From Zeugodacus cucurbitae (lineage: Eukaryota; Arthropoda; Insecta; Diptera; Tephritidae), in NCBI RefSeq assembly GCF_028554725.1, contig NC_071668.1:8229001-8293000 (forward strand): a stretch of 64,000 bases of DNA. The letters are read 5' to 3'. The notes below the pieces were generated by a model that saw only the letters and a list, made by a program, of their open reading frames with translations, searched no databases and had not been told where the DNA came from. A program made the position numbers and the translations under genes. This document shows, piece by piece, positions 1 through 12,189 of the stretch; the stretch's first letter is position 1, and each line of letters opens with the position of its first letter.

Positions 1-1349
1 GGCAAATTAATATTAATCATTTCTCTTACGCTCACAATATGTTATGACACCGTTTTTTTATTAAAAAAAAAAAACAAAAAATCCGCATATGCCAATTATT
101 ATATTGCTTTTGCGCCGAATCTCTTTTACCGATATTACACAGCTTTATGTTTTTTTTTTTTTAATTTTTTTAGAATTTTATAGTATGTATTGAAATCGAT
201 TTGCGTCCACATTATTTGGCATATCTCACTAGTTAGAATTATACACAATTTTCTGCTATATACAAACTAAAACTAATTATTTGTTGTTTATACATTTTAA
301 CTAAATTTTACTTAAGAAAATTTTTTCTTCATACTTTATATGTATATGTAATTATCTCGAATAGTTTGTGGACTTTTTATAATATGTATTTAGCTATATA
401 AATGTTTTAGGGTTTTAATTATTTTTTTTTTTTTGGCGTTGCCATGACATATTTGGTAAACATAATAAAGATCTACATACGTATATTATTGAATACACAT
501 AAACTATTATATGGTTGTGTTAAAAATGTTGAAATATTTTTTTACTGTACAAATTTTAGTGCAATGATTTTTCCTTATGTAATTATTTTTTGATTTGATG
601 TTAAAAGCAAGCAAACACTTGACATACATATATATGCAATTAGGGATATAGTAATTATTGAAAATGTCTGTATTAATGTATCACGAAGAACAAATTGAAC
701 AATAATTACTTCAAACGAAAGAAACAACTATATAATAAAATTATTGAATGATAATAATTCCGACTATCCCAGTGTTTTGATAAATCGAAGTATTATAAGA
801 ATAAAGCCATAGAAGAATTGTAAAAAATAAAATAAAATACATATTTAACAGCAAATAAAAACAACAAAAATTATTAATAAGTATTTTTTTAATAACACAA
901 TTATTTAAATGCAACAAGCAAAGTTATTTTTGTACAACTCGGACTAAATTGCATAACAGAAACAGAAACAGAATTTAATATGATTGCGAAACTTTCAAAC
1001 TTTTTCTTTTCAATTCAATAATATAGTTATGTCAAATCATTTATTGGTGAGCAACTGAGGCGCTCATTATTTTTTTTTATGACTTCGTAATAATTATGTA
1101 CTTAAAAGTTATACTTTCTGTTTTATTATAAACGATAAGTATCGTAATTCTGTTTCTGTTTTTGATAAGTACTACAGAGCGAAGGAAAATAATCAGTGAT
1201 AAAAATAAACTTTGCAAAGCAACCATTGTGAATACACAAGTGGAAGGAGAAGAAGAAGCATATGCATAGTTTACATTTTCACACACGTGCGGTGCCGCTG
1301 GTTAAAAATTTAATTTCTGTAATAAAATCGGCAAAAATATTAAATAAAC
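1..1349. other. AT-rich upstream region of Rpf1
   Basis: Very AT-rich DNA with many poly-A and poly-T runs and only short, low-complexity open frames. No domain, RNA gene or terminal repeat was recognised. The last few hundred bases presumably hold the Rpf1 promoter and 5' UTR. I could not pick a TATA box or transcription start with confidence. Confidence 0.5.
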
Positions 1350-2639
1350 ATGAAAAAGAAAGTACAGAAAAAACCTGTTGAATCCGATAGTGATTCTAGT
1401 TTTGACGAGGATGAGCCACAAGCAGTGGAAGTGCAGGAAGATGTAGATTCGAGCGACGAAGATGAACTTCCTACAGCCAGCAGTTCAAAAAAGTCAACAA
1501 AAACCAAATCTACTAAAACTCCAGCTAAAGATGACAGCGACAGTAGTGATGATGATGATGAAGATGCAGACATGGATGCGGAGGAAGAGGGTAAAACTAA
1601 ATTAAATGATAAAAATAAAACTGCAAAGGTTGAGAATAATGAACAAGACGAAGACAATAATGGTGATGACGATAACGATAATGATGATGAGGAGAAGAGT
1701 GATGATGAAGACGCTGAACCAGATGTACGCATGCCAGTTATAAATCCCTTAGCATTCATGAAGAATAAAGAGCAAAGAATGGCACTGTTCAAAAAAATGA
1801 AAAAGGAAAAACATAAACAAAAAATGCAAGAGAGACGTGCACGCCGTAAAGCTGGCTTACCCGCAAATCCCGGACACACAATTGAAAGTTTGCGTGAAAA
1901 AGATCAGACAACTGTAACTAACCTAGATGACTCGGATAATGAAGAACTCCGTAGGGAACTGCAAATGGATGACTTTAGTTCTTACTTCGAACGTAGTTAT
2001 GAGCCAAAAGTATTGATTACTTTCGCCGATAATCCCGTAACGAAAACACGAAAATTTGGTCTAGAATTAAGTCGTATCTTCCCAAATGCCTTAGTTAAAA
2101 TACGAAATAAATCCTCGGTTAAAAATATATGTAAAAGCGCGGTACGTGAAGAATACACAGATGTCGTTATTGTCAACGAGGATCGGCGCAAACCAAACGG
2201 TTTACTAGTGATACATTTACCCAACGGTCCAACGGCGCATTTTAAATTGTCAAATGTGCAACTGACATCAGATATCAAGCGTAATCACAAAGAAATAACA
2301 AAACATCGACCTGAAGTCATACTGACAAACTTCACCACAAGACTTGGTCTGACCGTTGGTCGCATGTTGGGCGCGCTTTTCCACCATGACCCCGAGTTTA
2401 AAGGACGACGTGCAGTCACCTTCCACAATCAACGTGATTACATATTTTTCCGTCATCACCGTTATGAATTCACAAAGGAGGGTAAAAGAGTAAACTTACG
2501 TGAACTGGGACCACGTTTCACGTTGAAATTACGCTCATTACAAGAAGGTGTGTTCGACAGTAAAACAGGCGACTACTCTTGGATAATAGCAAACAAACGG
2601 CATGCCATGGAGGCCTCCCGTCGTCGTTTCTTCTTGTAA
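1350..2639 (+). CDS. Rpf1: Ribosome production factor 1 (Brix-domain protein)
   Basis: Intronless frame of 429 residues. The protein is expected to act in the nucleolus in maturation of the large (60S) ribosomal subunit, as the Rpf1 member of the Brix/Imp4 family. Residues about 10-127 are a low-complexity Asp/Glu/Ser tract, followed by a Lys/Arg-rich stretch (about 138-170) that looks like a nuclear/nucleolar localisation signal. The Brix domain runs from about residue 219 (PKVLITFADNP) to 412. It carries the family signatures LVIHLPNGPTAHFKLS and GRRAVTFHNQRDYIFFRHHR, and ends GDYSWIIANKRHAMEASRRR just before the C-terminus. The first ATG follows AT-rich leader DNA (aaacATG) and begins a lysine-rich N-terminus, so I accept it. 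The acidic arm looks longer than in vertebrate relatives, as is common for such tracts. The next gene, Pex19, converges on it from the right. Confidence 0.93.
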   Translation: MKKKVQKKPVESDSDSSFDEDEPQAVEVQEDVDSSDEDELPTASSSKKSTKTKSTKTPAKDDSDSSDDDDEDADMDAEEEGKTKLNDKNKTAKVENNEQDEDNNGDDDNDNDDEEKSDDEDAEPDVRMPVINPLAFMKNKEQRMALFKKMKKEKHKQKMQERRARRKAGLPANPGHTIESLREKDQTTVTNLDDSDNEELRRELQMDDFSSYFERSYEPKVLITFADNPVTKTRKFGLELSRIFPNALVKIRNKSSVKNICKSAVREEYTDVVIVNEDRRKPNGLLVIHLPNGPTAHFKLSNVQLTSDIKRNHKEITKHRPEVILTNFTTRLGLTVGRMLGALFHHDPEFKGRRAVTFHNQRDYIFFRHHRYEFTKEGKRVNLRELGPRFTLKLRSLQEGVFDSKTGDYSWIIANKRHAMEASRRRFFL

Positions 2640-3043
2640 AATGTACTATATAACGGTCAGTTAAAATTTTGTTTAAAAAATATTACAAATAAACTGCATA
2701 GTGATTATGCACAAATGTGTAAAATATACAGATTTCTACGCTTTAATCAAAACGAATTAAAATGTCTCCGTTATCAAAACATTTTTGTTTATTTAATACG
2801 AGTTAATTTTTTCATTCAAAAACATTAAAACAAATATCGTAGTATTTCATATTACACACCAAAAATGAATTCAACAAATCAATATGAAATGAACATAAAG
2901 AATACAAAGATTTTTTTTCTTTGCGGAGAAAAAAAAAACGATAACTAAAATAAATGTCTAAATACTACTATAAGATATCAGAGTTTTGTCACATTCTAAA
3001 ATGTGTCATCAGCTCACTCCAAATCGACGCTTTGTTGCACACA
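2640..3043. other. Shared 3' region between convergent Rpf1 and Pex19
   Basis: About 400 bp separate the two stop codons. A plus-strand AATAAA lies at 2688-2693, about 50 bp after the Rpf1 stop. A minus-strand AATAAA (TTTATT at 2788-2793) lies about 250 bp after the Pex19 stop. If both are used, the two transcripts could overlap tail to tail. No other feature was seen. Confidence 0.5.
2688..2693 (+). terminator. Candidate polyadenylation signal of Rpf1
   Basis: Canonical AATAAA hexamer 49 bp beyond the Rpf1 stop codon. It is the nearest such hexamer in the sense direction. Use is inferred from position only. Confidence 0.55.
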
Positions 3044-4332
3044 TTACATCATAGGACACTGTGGGTTCGCGCCTGCACCTGCGGCACCAGCTAAGTTTGG
3101 ATCTAGCATTGGTAAATCACCAGCCGTCTCGGCCAAAATTTCTTCAGGCGGGTTACCGAATTCTTGCAGTCTGCGCATATGATCCAACACAGCTTTGAAC
3201 TTTTCACGTTTAACTGCTGCAGAATCGTCCGGTTTCTCTGCCTCCAATTGTTTCTCAAGCACTTTGTAGAGCTCCAATTGTTTTTCATACCTACAACAAA
3301 AAGGTAAAAACCGTTTTTACTAATATGCAACAATAATTATAGTATGTATGCATACCGTTCTCTATCTTCAGCACTAATTTTGTCACCGTGTTGTTCGAAG
3401 TATTTTGGATACTTTTCCACCAATTCTTTGATGCTGGGCAACAAAATCTCCGCACTCAGTAAGCTTTGCATCATACCTTCCATAAATGGCAGGAACATAT
3501 TGTTGTCTCCTTCTCCGGGCTGGGTAATTAAATATTTGTTTTTAAATCTCTAATTTCTATAAAAGTTGTAATAATACTAACATTTTCTAAATTAAGTCCG
3601 CTAAACATGCTAGCGACATCAGTCTCCGAAACAGGTGCGCTGAGATTTTCCGAACCCTCTTGTAGACCCTACCAAAAGAATAGAAAAAGTAATTAGCACA
3701 TTATTGACACAAGTATCAGGTGTTTTTTTTATTAATCACGCATACACACACACACACAATTATACACATACCTTAAGAGCTTGTGCTATACTATCTGAAT
3801 ATTTGGCAACATCTTCATCACTTGCTGGATTCTCGCCTTGCAATGTCATAGCCGCTGCTTCGGCCATTTTCTTGAATCCGGCTAAAATTTGATCGGGATC
3901 TTGTGGCATTGGTGGTAACTCGCCACTCGGTGTATTAGGACCACCAAATAGTGTCTGCATGCGTTCGGCTAACACATTTGCTTGTTCACTGTATTAAATA
4001 AAGTTCATAATATGTATAGAAATAATTATATAACTGTTGCGCTTACATAAAAAATGCATCTGGATCAGCTGCTGTTCCGGCATCTGCGGCAGTACCGGCC
4101 GCCGATCCATTCGTGCTCAAACTATTGCTTGCATCTGCCGTACTGGCAGTTGAGTTTTTCTTATCGAAATCTTGCAGAGCATCTATTAGTATGTAAATAA
4201 TATTATAAATTTAATAACTTTCATACACAGAATTATATAATATACGTCCATGTTGTGATGGGCGTGCACATTGGACTTACTGTCAAGCAGCTCATCCAAT
4301 TCCTTTTTGTCATTCTGTTTGTTGTCAGACAT
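3044..4332 (-). CDS. Pex19: Peroxisomal biogenesis factor 19, six exons
   Basis: Pex19 is the farnesylated cytosolic chaperone and import receptor that binds newly made peroxisomal membrane proteins and docks on Pex3. Exons read on the minus strand: 4332-4281, 4182-4047, 3988-3772, 3668-3582, 3519-3356 and 3290-3044. All five introns are GT/AG (58-98 nt) and the joined frame stays open for 300 residues, the usual Pex19 length. The N-terminus, with KKELDELLDNALQDFDK at residues 9-25, matches the Pex3-binding helix. The middle holds LAERMQTLFGG, and the C-terminal domain includes FLPFMEGMMQSLLS and EKYPKYFEQHGDKIS. The protein ends CPMM, a CaaX box for prenylation, which fixes the true 3' exon. 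An Ala/Ser/Thr-rich spacer sits in exon 2. Only cDNA could show alternative 5' exons. Confidence 0.93.
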
Positions 4333-7300
4333 TTTACAGCGGAAGTTTTAAGATTTCTCACTCAAAAAAGTTCGTTGTTTATAAAAATGGCCTTTTCGCT
4401 AAGCAAAGCTCAAGCCTTTTTGTAATTATTAATTAAAAAATTTATGAAAATGAAATATGTGTGCGTAATAATTGCACAAAATTACACTTCACGTCACGTC
4501 TGCTGCTCGCTGCTCATCTGGGCCTGTGGAGTTGCCAATATACTCGTTTTATAAAAAATAATTAGAATACAAATACATATATCGTAAAATTGTATGATAA
4601 AAAATAGACAATTTGAATTCTACAGGTCTGGCATCTACAGCTAGGAAGAACAGCGTAGTATAAATGCTAAAAAACATGTTTGAAACACATATTTAAATTT
4701 TAAGAAATTTATTTGCATGTATGCAACTTTGTAAATGTTGTTCCCACAAAATGAATTGTACGCTTAAATAGTAAATTATAAAAAAAGTTTGTTTTAAAAC
4801 GTATTTTTTTAAATTCTTGTTCAACTTTTTTGAAAATGGGATTTTGTGTCTTCCTGTTTCTTCAATTTTGACAGTTTGCAAAAAAGGTTAAAAAATCGTT
4901 GATCGTTAAGTGCAGTGACTAATTTTGATTGCAAAATTTGCATAAACGAATGAATAGAACAACTTTAAATAAGTGTAATACAATTCTGCTAATGCTAATG
5001 CATAAGTGGAATAATTTAGCTTATAATTAAAATATAAATTGTGTTGAATAAACGTTGTTCCTTTGCCGCTAGTACTCAACAGTGTGCTTAAGCATGTGTA
5101 TTTAAGATGGAGGAAATGATCCAAACAACAACAATTTGAAGTTCAGTGTAGAGTGAATGAATTGCATATTTCTTCTTCCTCCTCCATCATTTTGACAGTT
5201 TGAAAATGAGGTTAGAAAAAGCTGCGATTGTTTAGTGCGATAATTGAGTTTTATTTCGCAAAATTTCGCGTGAAATGGTTAATAAATTTAATAAAAATTA
5301 GTTCAATATGATGTGCAAGTGTTAAAGTATAAGTACATTAACATAGTACGACGCGTGCAATTGTTAGTGCGTCGTATGAACGATATTCCTCTTCCGCCGG
5401 TATTTGTCATTGATCAGTATAGACTGGTCTTAAAATAAGCGATATACATTTGTGACGCCATTATATTGTAACATTAAGCTTTAATAAAACATTTAAAGTG
5501 CATAAACTTGATTCTTTTGCATGAATAACATGTGTGCAAATGTACCGTACGCCTATCCGAGACATGTTTGTACATGCATGCATAAAGGTAGAGGAAGTGA
5601 AATTTCAACAACATACAACACATACAAAGAATGCTACAATTTGAAGTGCAGTGTAGTAGTGGTAAAATGTGGAGTGCTTTTCAAATTGTTTTAAGCATGT
5701 TTTTTTATTGTTTTCATACTGCTTTGCGCGTTATATACAAATTCAAAAAATATAGGCAAATATAGCCCAGAAATGGGTGAATGCTTTTCAAACTGTTTGG
5801 TTTTCAAAGACAATTTGAGCTATCATTTCCGGGTAAGTGCAGAAAATATTATTATTTATCTTAATAAAAAATAAAATATTATTTATTTATCTTATTTGCA
5901 TGTTATTTATACATATATATAATTTATTAATGGAGTATTTAGACTTTCTAAATTCTTATATCACTTTGATTATTTCACTTCTTTCTGTTGGCACTAAATT
6001 CAAACTGATCGCTTGTCTTTCTACATAATACATAGACACATCCTATCAAATTATTAAGAACTAGGTTGTATTTTATTTGAAAGTTATCTTACTCAGTCTT
6101 TAAGTTACCTAGTTTTTGGGTATTTATTATATATTTTCGTACATTTAATATTAATGTATGAGTGTGTGTGTATTATTGTCTTCAGGACTTCTTTAAAACA
6201 AAGCGCCAATGAGCCTAGCTAAATCTAAAACAAATGTCAACAAACCACTCAATTTATCATATTTTACGGGCAACCAGACTTTGATTACAAACCATTGTGA
6301 GCAGTTTGGTTAACTCCCTCGTATCTACACCTGAATATTGCTACCAAACACATGCTGCTAAATTGGGGAACACCGACAAATATTGGCAAGTACTTAGAAA
6401 ATCATGCATTTGCTTGTGTATATGTATGTGTGTGTACATTTGAATATGAACTTTCGTTCAAATGTCTGTGGTAAATTGCTACTAAATGGCATAGCAGATA
6501 TGTACATATTTCCACTTACCACATGATATGTATAGGTGAAAATACATGAATTTCCCACTGACTGCTCTTCCGACAAAAACCAACTGGACGCACAACGTGA
6601 CGGTTGGGCAGACAAATGGACAAAAGAAAAATCTTGACCCACAAACATATAATGCCAGCAATTAAAAGTGTCTTTCGCTATGGTGCCATCCACTATAAGT
6701 ATATATAAACGAATAGCATGTACAAATAAATGCAGATATTTATGCTGTGGTTGTGCTAACTGTTAAGAAATAGTGCGAACTACCCGCGGAAGTACACACA
6801 CACATATACATATATACTCTCAGAAGGGTTAATCACATTCGTTGCGCCGCGTGGAGGCAAAATTCTATTCACCTGGAAGAGTGTACTGTGTATCTGCGCT
6901 ACTGTCGAACAACAAACACAAACATACAGACCTCAAAAAAAATTAAAGAAGCAACTAAAATACAAATTTTAAAATATTTGCTGCTTGTTTTGTCGGTGGG
7001 CGGCGGTGGAAAAGACCATCGTGGCACAAGCAACCCTACAACACAAATATGCATTTATAAATGTTGCATGTTGTTCAATAGACCGACCTTTAGTTGTTAC
7101 ATTTTAATGCGATTATCCCTGGTAATGGATTTAATCATGACAAATAAGCGTCTAAGCGCATGAAAATCTTAGCAAAATATTTGCAAAAGTCAAACTTTAC
7201 CCACATGTCTAAAAGGTTGACTCTTCTATGCAGTGAGTTGACCTTTAGTATGTACGAGTATGACAGCTCACGCCTCTGTCCGCTGTTGCATTTCATTTGC

Positions 7301-7637
7301 ATATGTTTGTATGTTTGTTTTTCGTGAGTTGTTGTCAGTAGTATGCATTTGTGGGTGTTACTGTTTCAGCTTTCACGGCGTTTTAGCAGAAATTTAGAGC
7401 AGGTAGAATTGAGAGCAAGCGTGCGCGGTTTTCATTATTCTTTTAACTTCATGAATAACTTTAACTTCAAACTACACATGCATTCATATATTTTAAGGAA
7501 TACAAAATAATCATAAAGGAATGTTTTAAAACTTCTAAAATTAAAGAAATTATTTAAAACCACATTTATGTTCAAATTGTTCATTTCTTACTTAATTTAG
7601 TCGGTTTCATCAGCTATTGATTTTGAAATAAGATTTT
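4333..7637. other. Intergenic DNA upstream of Pex19
   Basis: No convincing gene. Pex19 promoter DNA should lie just right of 4332, but no core motif stands out. Two stretches, about 4866-5160 and 5188-5680, share scattered matches: both start near TTTTGACAGTTTG, contain AAGGTTA/GAGGTTA and a run like TTAGTGC, and later contain CAATTTGAAG followed by TGCAGTGTAG or TTCAGTGTAG. They may be an old tandem duplication. The rest is AT-rich with short CA/TA-type microsatellites such as the one near 6790-6820. Confidence 0.4.
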
Positions 7638-7803
7638 TATACTCGCAACATGATTGCTATAATAGTTTTGTTAGCATAACGGTGGTTTGTCAGTCCTAAA
7701 ACTAAACGAGTTCCAAATTATATATCGTATTGATCAGAGTGACAAGTAGAGTTAAAATCTGGATGTCTGTCTATCCGTCCGTACAAGCGATAATTTCAGT
7801 TAA

Positions 7804-9535
7804 GGCAGTAGTCTGCTTTACAAGCTTCAGAAAATCATTTTTTTTGTTTTTTTTTTTTTAATCTCTTCCAAAACTACCCAAGAATATGTCTTTAAAATTC
7901 CATAGGCCAATTCGACATATTTTCGAAGCTAGAGCAGTTTTAGTGGCCGAGCGTCGAGCAGGTGCGAATGCTCAGTAAAACTTTAAAGCGCGTTTTCTTG
8001 AGTTTTCATTTTCACAAGTGTTAGAAAACGGTGCCGGCGATAGCAAAAAGAATATACATACATATGTCCGATCGAAAAAAACCACAGTGATCTAGCTTCA
8101 GTATTAAATTATCTTCTATTTGAACGAAAAAAGTCGGACAATAGTATCATTTAAACTACTTGTTTTACAACTTTGAAAAAATTTAAATATTTTTATACTC
8201 TCGCAACAAATGTTGCTAAAGAGAGTATTATAGTTTTGTTCACATAACGGTTGTTTGTAACACCCAAAACTAAACGAGTTAGATATAGGGTTATATATAC
8301 CAAAGTGATCAGGGTGAAGAGTGGATTTCAAATCCGAATGTCTGTCTGTCCGTCCGTCCGTCCGTCCGTCCGTCTGTGCAAGCTGTAACTTGAGTAAAAA
8401 TTGAAATATCTTAATGAAACTTGGAACACACGTTCCATGGGACAGTGAGAGGGTTGCTTTCGAAAATGGGCAAAATCGGACCACTGCCACGCCCACAAAA
8501 TGGTGAAAACTGAAAACACATAAAGTATCATAACTAAGCCATAAATAAAGTTATAAAAGTAAAATTTGGAATAGAGGATCGCACTAGGAAGGGGCATATT
8601 TGGATGTATTTTTTTCGGAAAGTGGGCGTGGAGCCGCCCCCAAATCAGTTATTTGTATATAACTCGCAAACCAATAAAGCTTCACAAACCAAACTTTCTG
8701 CAGTCAGTTCTCTTACATACCCCACCACACACCATGAAAATAGTTGAAATCGGATAATAACCACGCCCACCTCCCATACAAAGGTTAGGTTGAAACTTAC
8801 TAAAAGTGAGTTAACTCAGTAACGAAAAACGCCAGGAACACTAAATTTCACATAAGGAATGGCAGATAGAAGCTGCACTCAGATTTTTTTACAAAATGGA
8901 AAATGGGCGTGGCGTCGCCCACTTATGGGTCAAAAACCATATCTCAGGAACTACTCGACCGATTTCAATGAAAATTGGTTTGTAATAGTTTCCTTACATC
9001 CCAATGATATGTTGTGAAAATAGGCCAAATCGCTTCTCAACCACACCTACTTCCTATATACCAGAACTTTGAAGACGATCCGAATCGTTTACTTTACAAT
9101 ATATAAAGTAAACACTAGTGAAGATATCGGTGCAGAACTTTGCACAAATACTACGTTTATAGTGTGGCAGCCCCATTCTAAAAATTACCAAATCGGACCA
9201 TAGGTTTTCAATGCCCCATATATCGAACATGAGGACCTCGGTGCTTCTAACCTAATATTAGGGTTACCAACAATACAATATATATGACGAATATGTAGGT
9301 CAAATTGTGTATTATATAATATAAATAAAGTTAAATAAATAAATTGCGAGAGTATAAAATGTTCGGTTACACCCGAACTTAGCCCTTCCTTACTTGTTAA
9401 TAATAAAGATTGTTATTTAAGCCTTAAAAATAGTACACTATCGTCTTAAAATTCCGTTTACCGCAATCATTTCCTTCCCTTTCAAAAAAAATTGCTAAAA
9501 AACGTTTTTTTCGGCTTCTAAAGCAGACTACTGCC
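7804..9535. mobile_element. TTAA-flanked inverted-repeat element (MITE), copy 1
   Basis: The terminal inverted repeats start GGCAGTAGTCTGCTTTA on the left and end TAAAGCAGACTACTGCC on the right, 17 of 17 matching. TTAA flanks both sides (7800-7803 and 9536-9539). Removing the younger insertion at 8194-9396 leaves about 530 bp with no coding frame. TTAA duplications are typical of piggyBac-type transposases, but these ends begin GG rather than CC, so the superfamily is left open. A second copy lies at 59588-60347. Confidence 0.78.
8194..9396 (+). mobile_element. DINE-1/Helentron-like non-autonomous element, copy A
   Basis: About 1.2 kb. The 5' end can fold as ATACTCTC...GAGAGTAT enclosing GCAAC-AAAT-GTTGC. 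A (CCGT)n microsatellite sits at about 8346-8374. Repeated internal units carry CCACGCCCAC or GGGCGTGG next to AAATCGG. Near the 3' end TTGCGAGAGTATA is an inverted copy of the start, followed by the hairpin GTTCGG-TTACAC-CCGAAC and the terminal TTAGCCCTTCCTTACTTG. The host MITE copy at 59588-60347 gives the empty site: a run of six T at 60209-60214 versus four plus two T here, so insertion was into T|T without an obvious duplication. No protein is encoded; long open frames in it (QTDRRTDG-type peptides) are microsatellite products. Confidence 0.75.
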
Positions 9536-9882
9536 TTAAACACTGAAGTTAACTTACTAACGACAAACGTCAGAAACACTAAATTTTACAGAAGAAATAG
9601 CAAAAATGAGCTGCACTCAGGTTTTTATAAGAAATAGAAATGGAAAATGGGCGAAATCGGTTACCAATCACATCTACTTCCAAAAAAAAAATTAAATTTT
9701 GAAGTCCATCTGATTCGATAACTTTAGAATATTTAATTTAAGTATTAGTGAAGAAATCGGAACAAAACTTTGCAAAATTAAATAAAAAATAAATATAAAT
9801 ATTAAATAATAATAAAATAAAATTATAATAATTGCGAGAGCATATAATCTTTGGTTGCACCCGAACTTAGTCGTTCCCTTTC

Positions 9883-12189
9883 GAAAATATGTAAAACCTT
9901 AACCAATGCAATTTAAAACGCTTTATTATTTTCCTGGAAATTTCGGATAATTAAAAAAAAAGTTACTTTGGTGTTCCATTTTTTGCGTTGAAGGAGTCAG
10001 AATCATAGCTATGAGTGCATACAAATGCAGTTGCACTAAATGTACTCGCTTTTTGCTCAATAAACGCCCAAATAATGCGGCTGAAGCGTGCTATTGCGAC
10101 GCTGTAGCTTCTTCAAAGCACTTTCATGCCCAACTGCTATGCTAATGAGCCCTCAGCTGGCACACAGTCTGTCTGTCTGTCTTGCAAACGGAACCGTATG
10201 GCGTTTTTCCAGTGCCATAAAAATATGCTTACATTTTTTTTAATTCGTTACATTTGGAAAACCGGGTGGTAATTGAATGCTTCGTTTTGTCAATTATGCA
10301 CACACGAGGAGCGCTTCGAATAAAGTGTGATTATGGGGAAATCAGGCGCATTTCAATTATACACGCTACTGGGACAATTTATTAATACTTTGAATGCAAA
10401 TTTCAAGAATTTTAACTTATTATATATATATGCAAATATTACCATTTCAATGTTTAAAGAAGCGTCGATCACCGCAATGATTCGAAATAATTATTTTTTA
10501 CAACCAATTGTCACCTTATTGAAACTGTGTGACTACAGAAGATTTCCCACTTATCTTCAGAGCGGTATGACCGACCGTATGCTCAGTGATTAATGATTTC
10601 CTCCGCATGCTGTGGCCACAAGAGGCAGTCGTGCAGTCAGACAAGCAGGCAGCAAGTAGTAGTGAGCTGTTAGATGAGATTTTAATCGGCATATATCCGA
10701 AACGATACATTTTCCCAATTACTTGAGGGTAACATTGCGTGCTTTGGCCCCAGCATCATTCACCTGATAAATGCGCATCACTTTTGCTCTCACTTCGTGG
10801 CATCTACGAGTAAACTATTGTTTTTATATAGCGGCAAACGGTTTTTCATACGATGATCTATCGTTAATTTACGACAAACTCTCTTTGCTTTGCATTAAAT
10901 ATGTTTATTGGTAAAAAGTAGGCGATCGTAAGTGATGAGAATAAAATAAGAAACAGCAAATGTACATATGCTTATGCTGCTAATGAAATATAGTAAAAAT
11001 CACAAAACTCCAGAATAATGAGCGCAACAGGTTGTTTACTGATGAGGTTACACACAGCCCTCTGTGTTCGAAAATATAACGATTGTCCGTCAGTCAGTCT
11101 GACGAGAGTCGTGAAAACAAATTAATCTTCTTGCTTTTTCGTTTATTACAGCCAATCGCGTCCGAAATTTGCTGCTTGCGCTCTCCTAAGCGTCTATGGC
11201 AAAGCCGACGCACAGCAGGAGGAGCAAGCAACATTTTGTAACGTTACTTCGTATCCAACAGATGTGCTCAGTGGTTCAGTGGTTATTAAAAACATTGTTT
11301 AAAGTCTGATCTTTGCTGTTGTAGTGGTTGGCCCAGAGTTCACTTTGCAGTCGCGTATGTTTCTGCTCTTCGTTTGTCTTGTCTTATCTTTTTTTTTTGT
11401 GTCTTTGCGCCTACTGCCACCACCATTGCCTTCTGTTTAATGATCAATTTGTAGGCTCTTCTGATCGTACCGCCAGCGGGCACACACCATCACCGCTTTC
11501 ACACCCTCGCCCCTGGTGCACTGTGCTTGTCCGCCTGCCACCACTTGGCGCACACGATCTCCACAACTAATGACTTTCGAAAGGTGGGTGAATATTCTCG
11601 TATGTGCTGGTTTGCTGGTTACGAATTCAATTCAGGAAATATTCGACTCTTTATGTCAGTCAGTCAGTCTACGGTTGACGGACGAATGACGAATGTTTCG
11701 TTACTTTCGGCAATTTAGCAGACATTCGGACTACATTTGTATGGCTATACGAGTATGTATGTACATTGGAATTTCGCACAGTGTTTAAAATAAACTCGAA
11801 AATTAAATAAAGCAAGGGTTGCAATAATATTAATATTTCATTGGTATTATTTTCGGGCATTTAAGATGTGATTTTGAGTGAAGAGATCGTTATCCAGCTC
11901 ACGAGATGTGAATCCTTCTAAACTTTAACGACTCAATATCCATATGTAGTAGAATATACAGTATGTATGTAGGTATAATTTATTTCGAAGAAACTTTTAC
12001 GTTTATTCAGCTCAAATCATGTCTAAGGTAGTTAATAAGACACTGATCCGTTGTGAAATCTGCATATTGCCTTCTAATTTTTGAATCTCCTTTTTATGAC
12101 TGACACTGGCAATACTCCAGGGATCACAATCTGAGAATATGCGCTCGATTGTCCATTTGGGTTCTGAAAGATTTTGCTTTTTATTGACC
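9883..12189. other. Intergenic DNA, no gene recognised
   Basis: Mixed-composition DNA with short open frames only, none with a recognisable domain or matching splice pattern. GTCAGTCAG/TCTGTCTG-type short repeats occur near 10170, 11093 and 11657. Part of it could be distal regulatory DNA, but nothing in the sequence proves this. Confidence 0.35.

Larger units (their letters stand above)
7638..9882 (+). mobile_element. Old DINE-like element copy, interrupted by a MITE
   Basis: Left part 7638-7803 begins TATACTCGCAAC and continues with the family head (TAGTTTTGTTAGCATAACGG, CTAAAACTAAACGAG, TGTCTGTCTATCCGTCCGT). Right part 9536-9882 resumes with AACGACAAACGTCAGAAAC, GAGCTGCACTCAG and AAAATGGGCG, then ends with TTGCGAGAGCATATAAT and TTGCACCCGAACTTAG. 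The two parts belong to one element split by the TTAA-flanked insertion at 7804-9535. The copy is diverged: its 5' hairpin is decayed and part of the middle is missing compared with the full copies. It is therefore the oldest of three nested layers. Confidence 0.75.

Noticed and set aside
1340..1879. Minus-strand 179-codon open frame rich in serine
   Set aside because: It is the antisense of the Asp/Glu/Ser-rich coding tract of Rpf1. GA-rich codons on one strand automatically give long Ser/Leu frames on the other.
8194..9396. Classification of the DINE-like family as an ordinary MITE with terminal inverted repeats
   Set aside because: The 3' inverted copy is subterminal, a hairpin and a fixed block follow it, and the empty-site comparison shows no target duplication.
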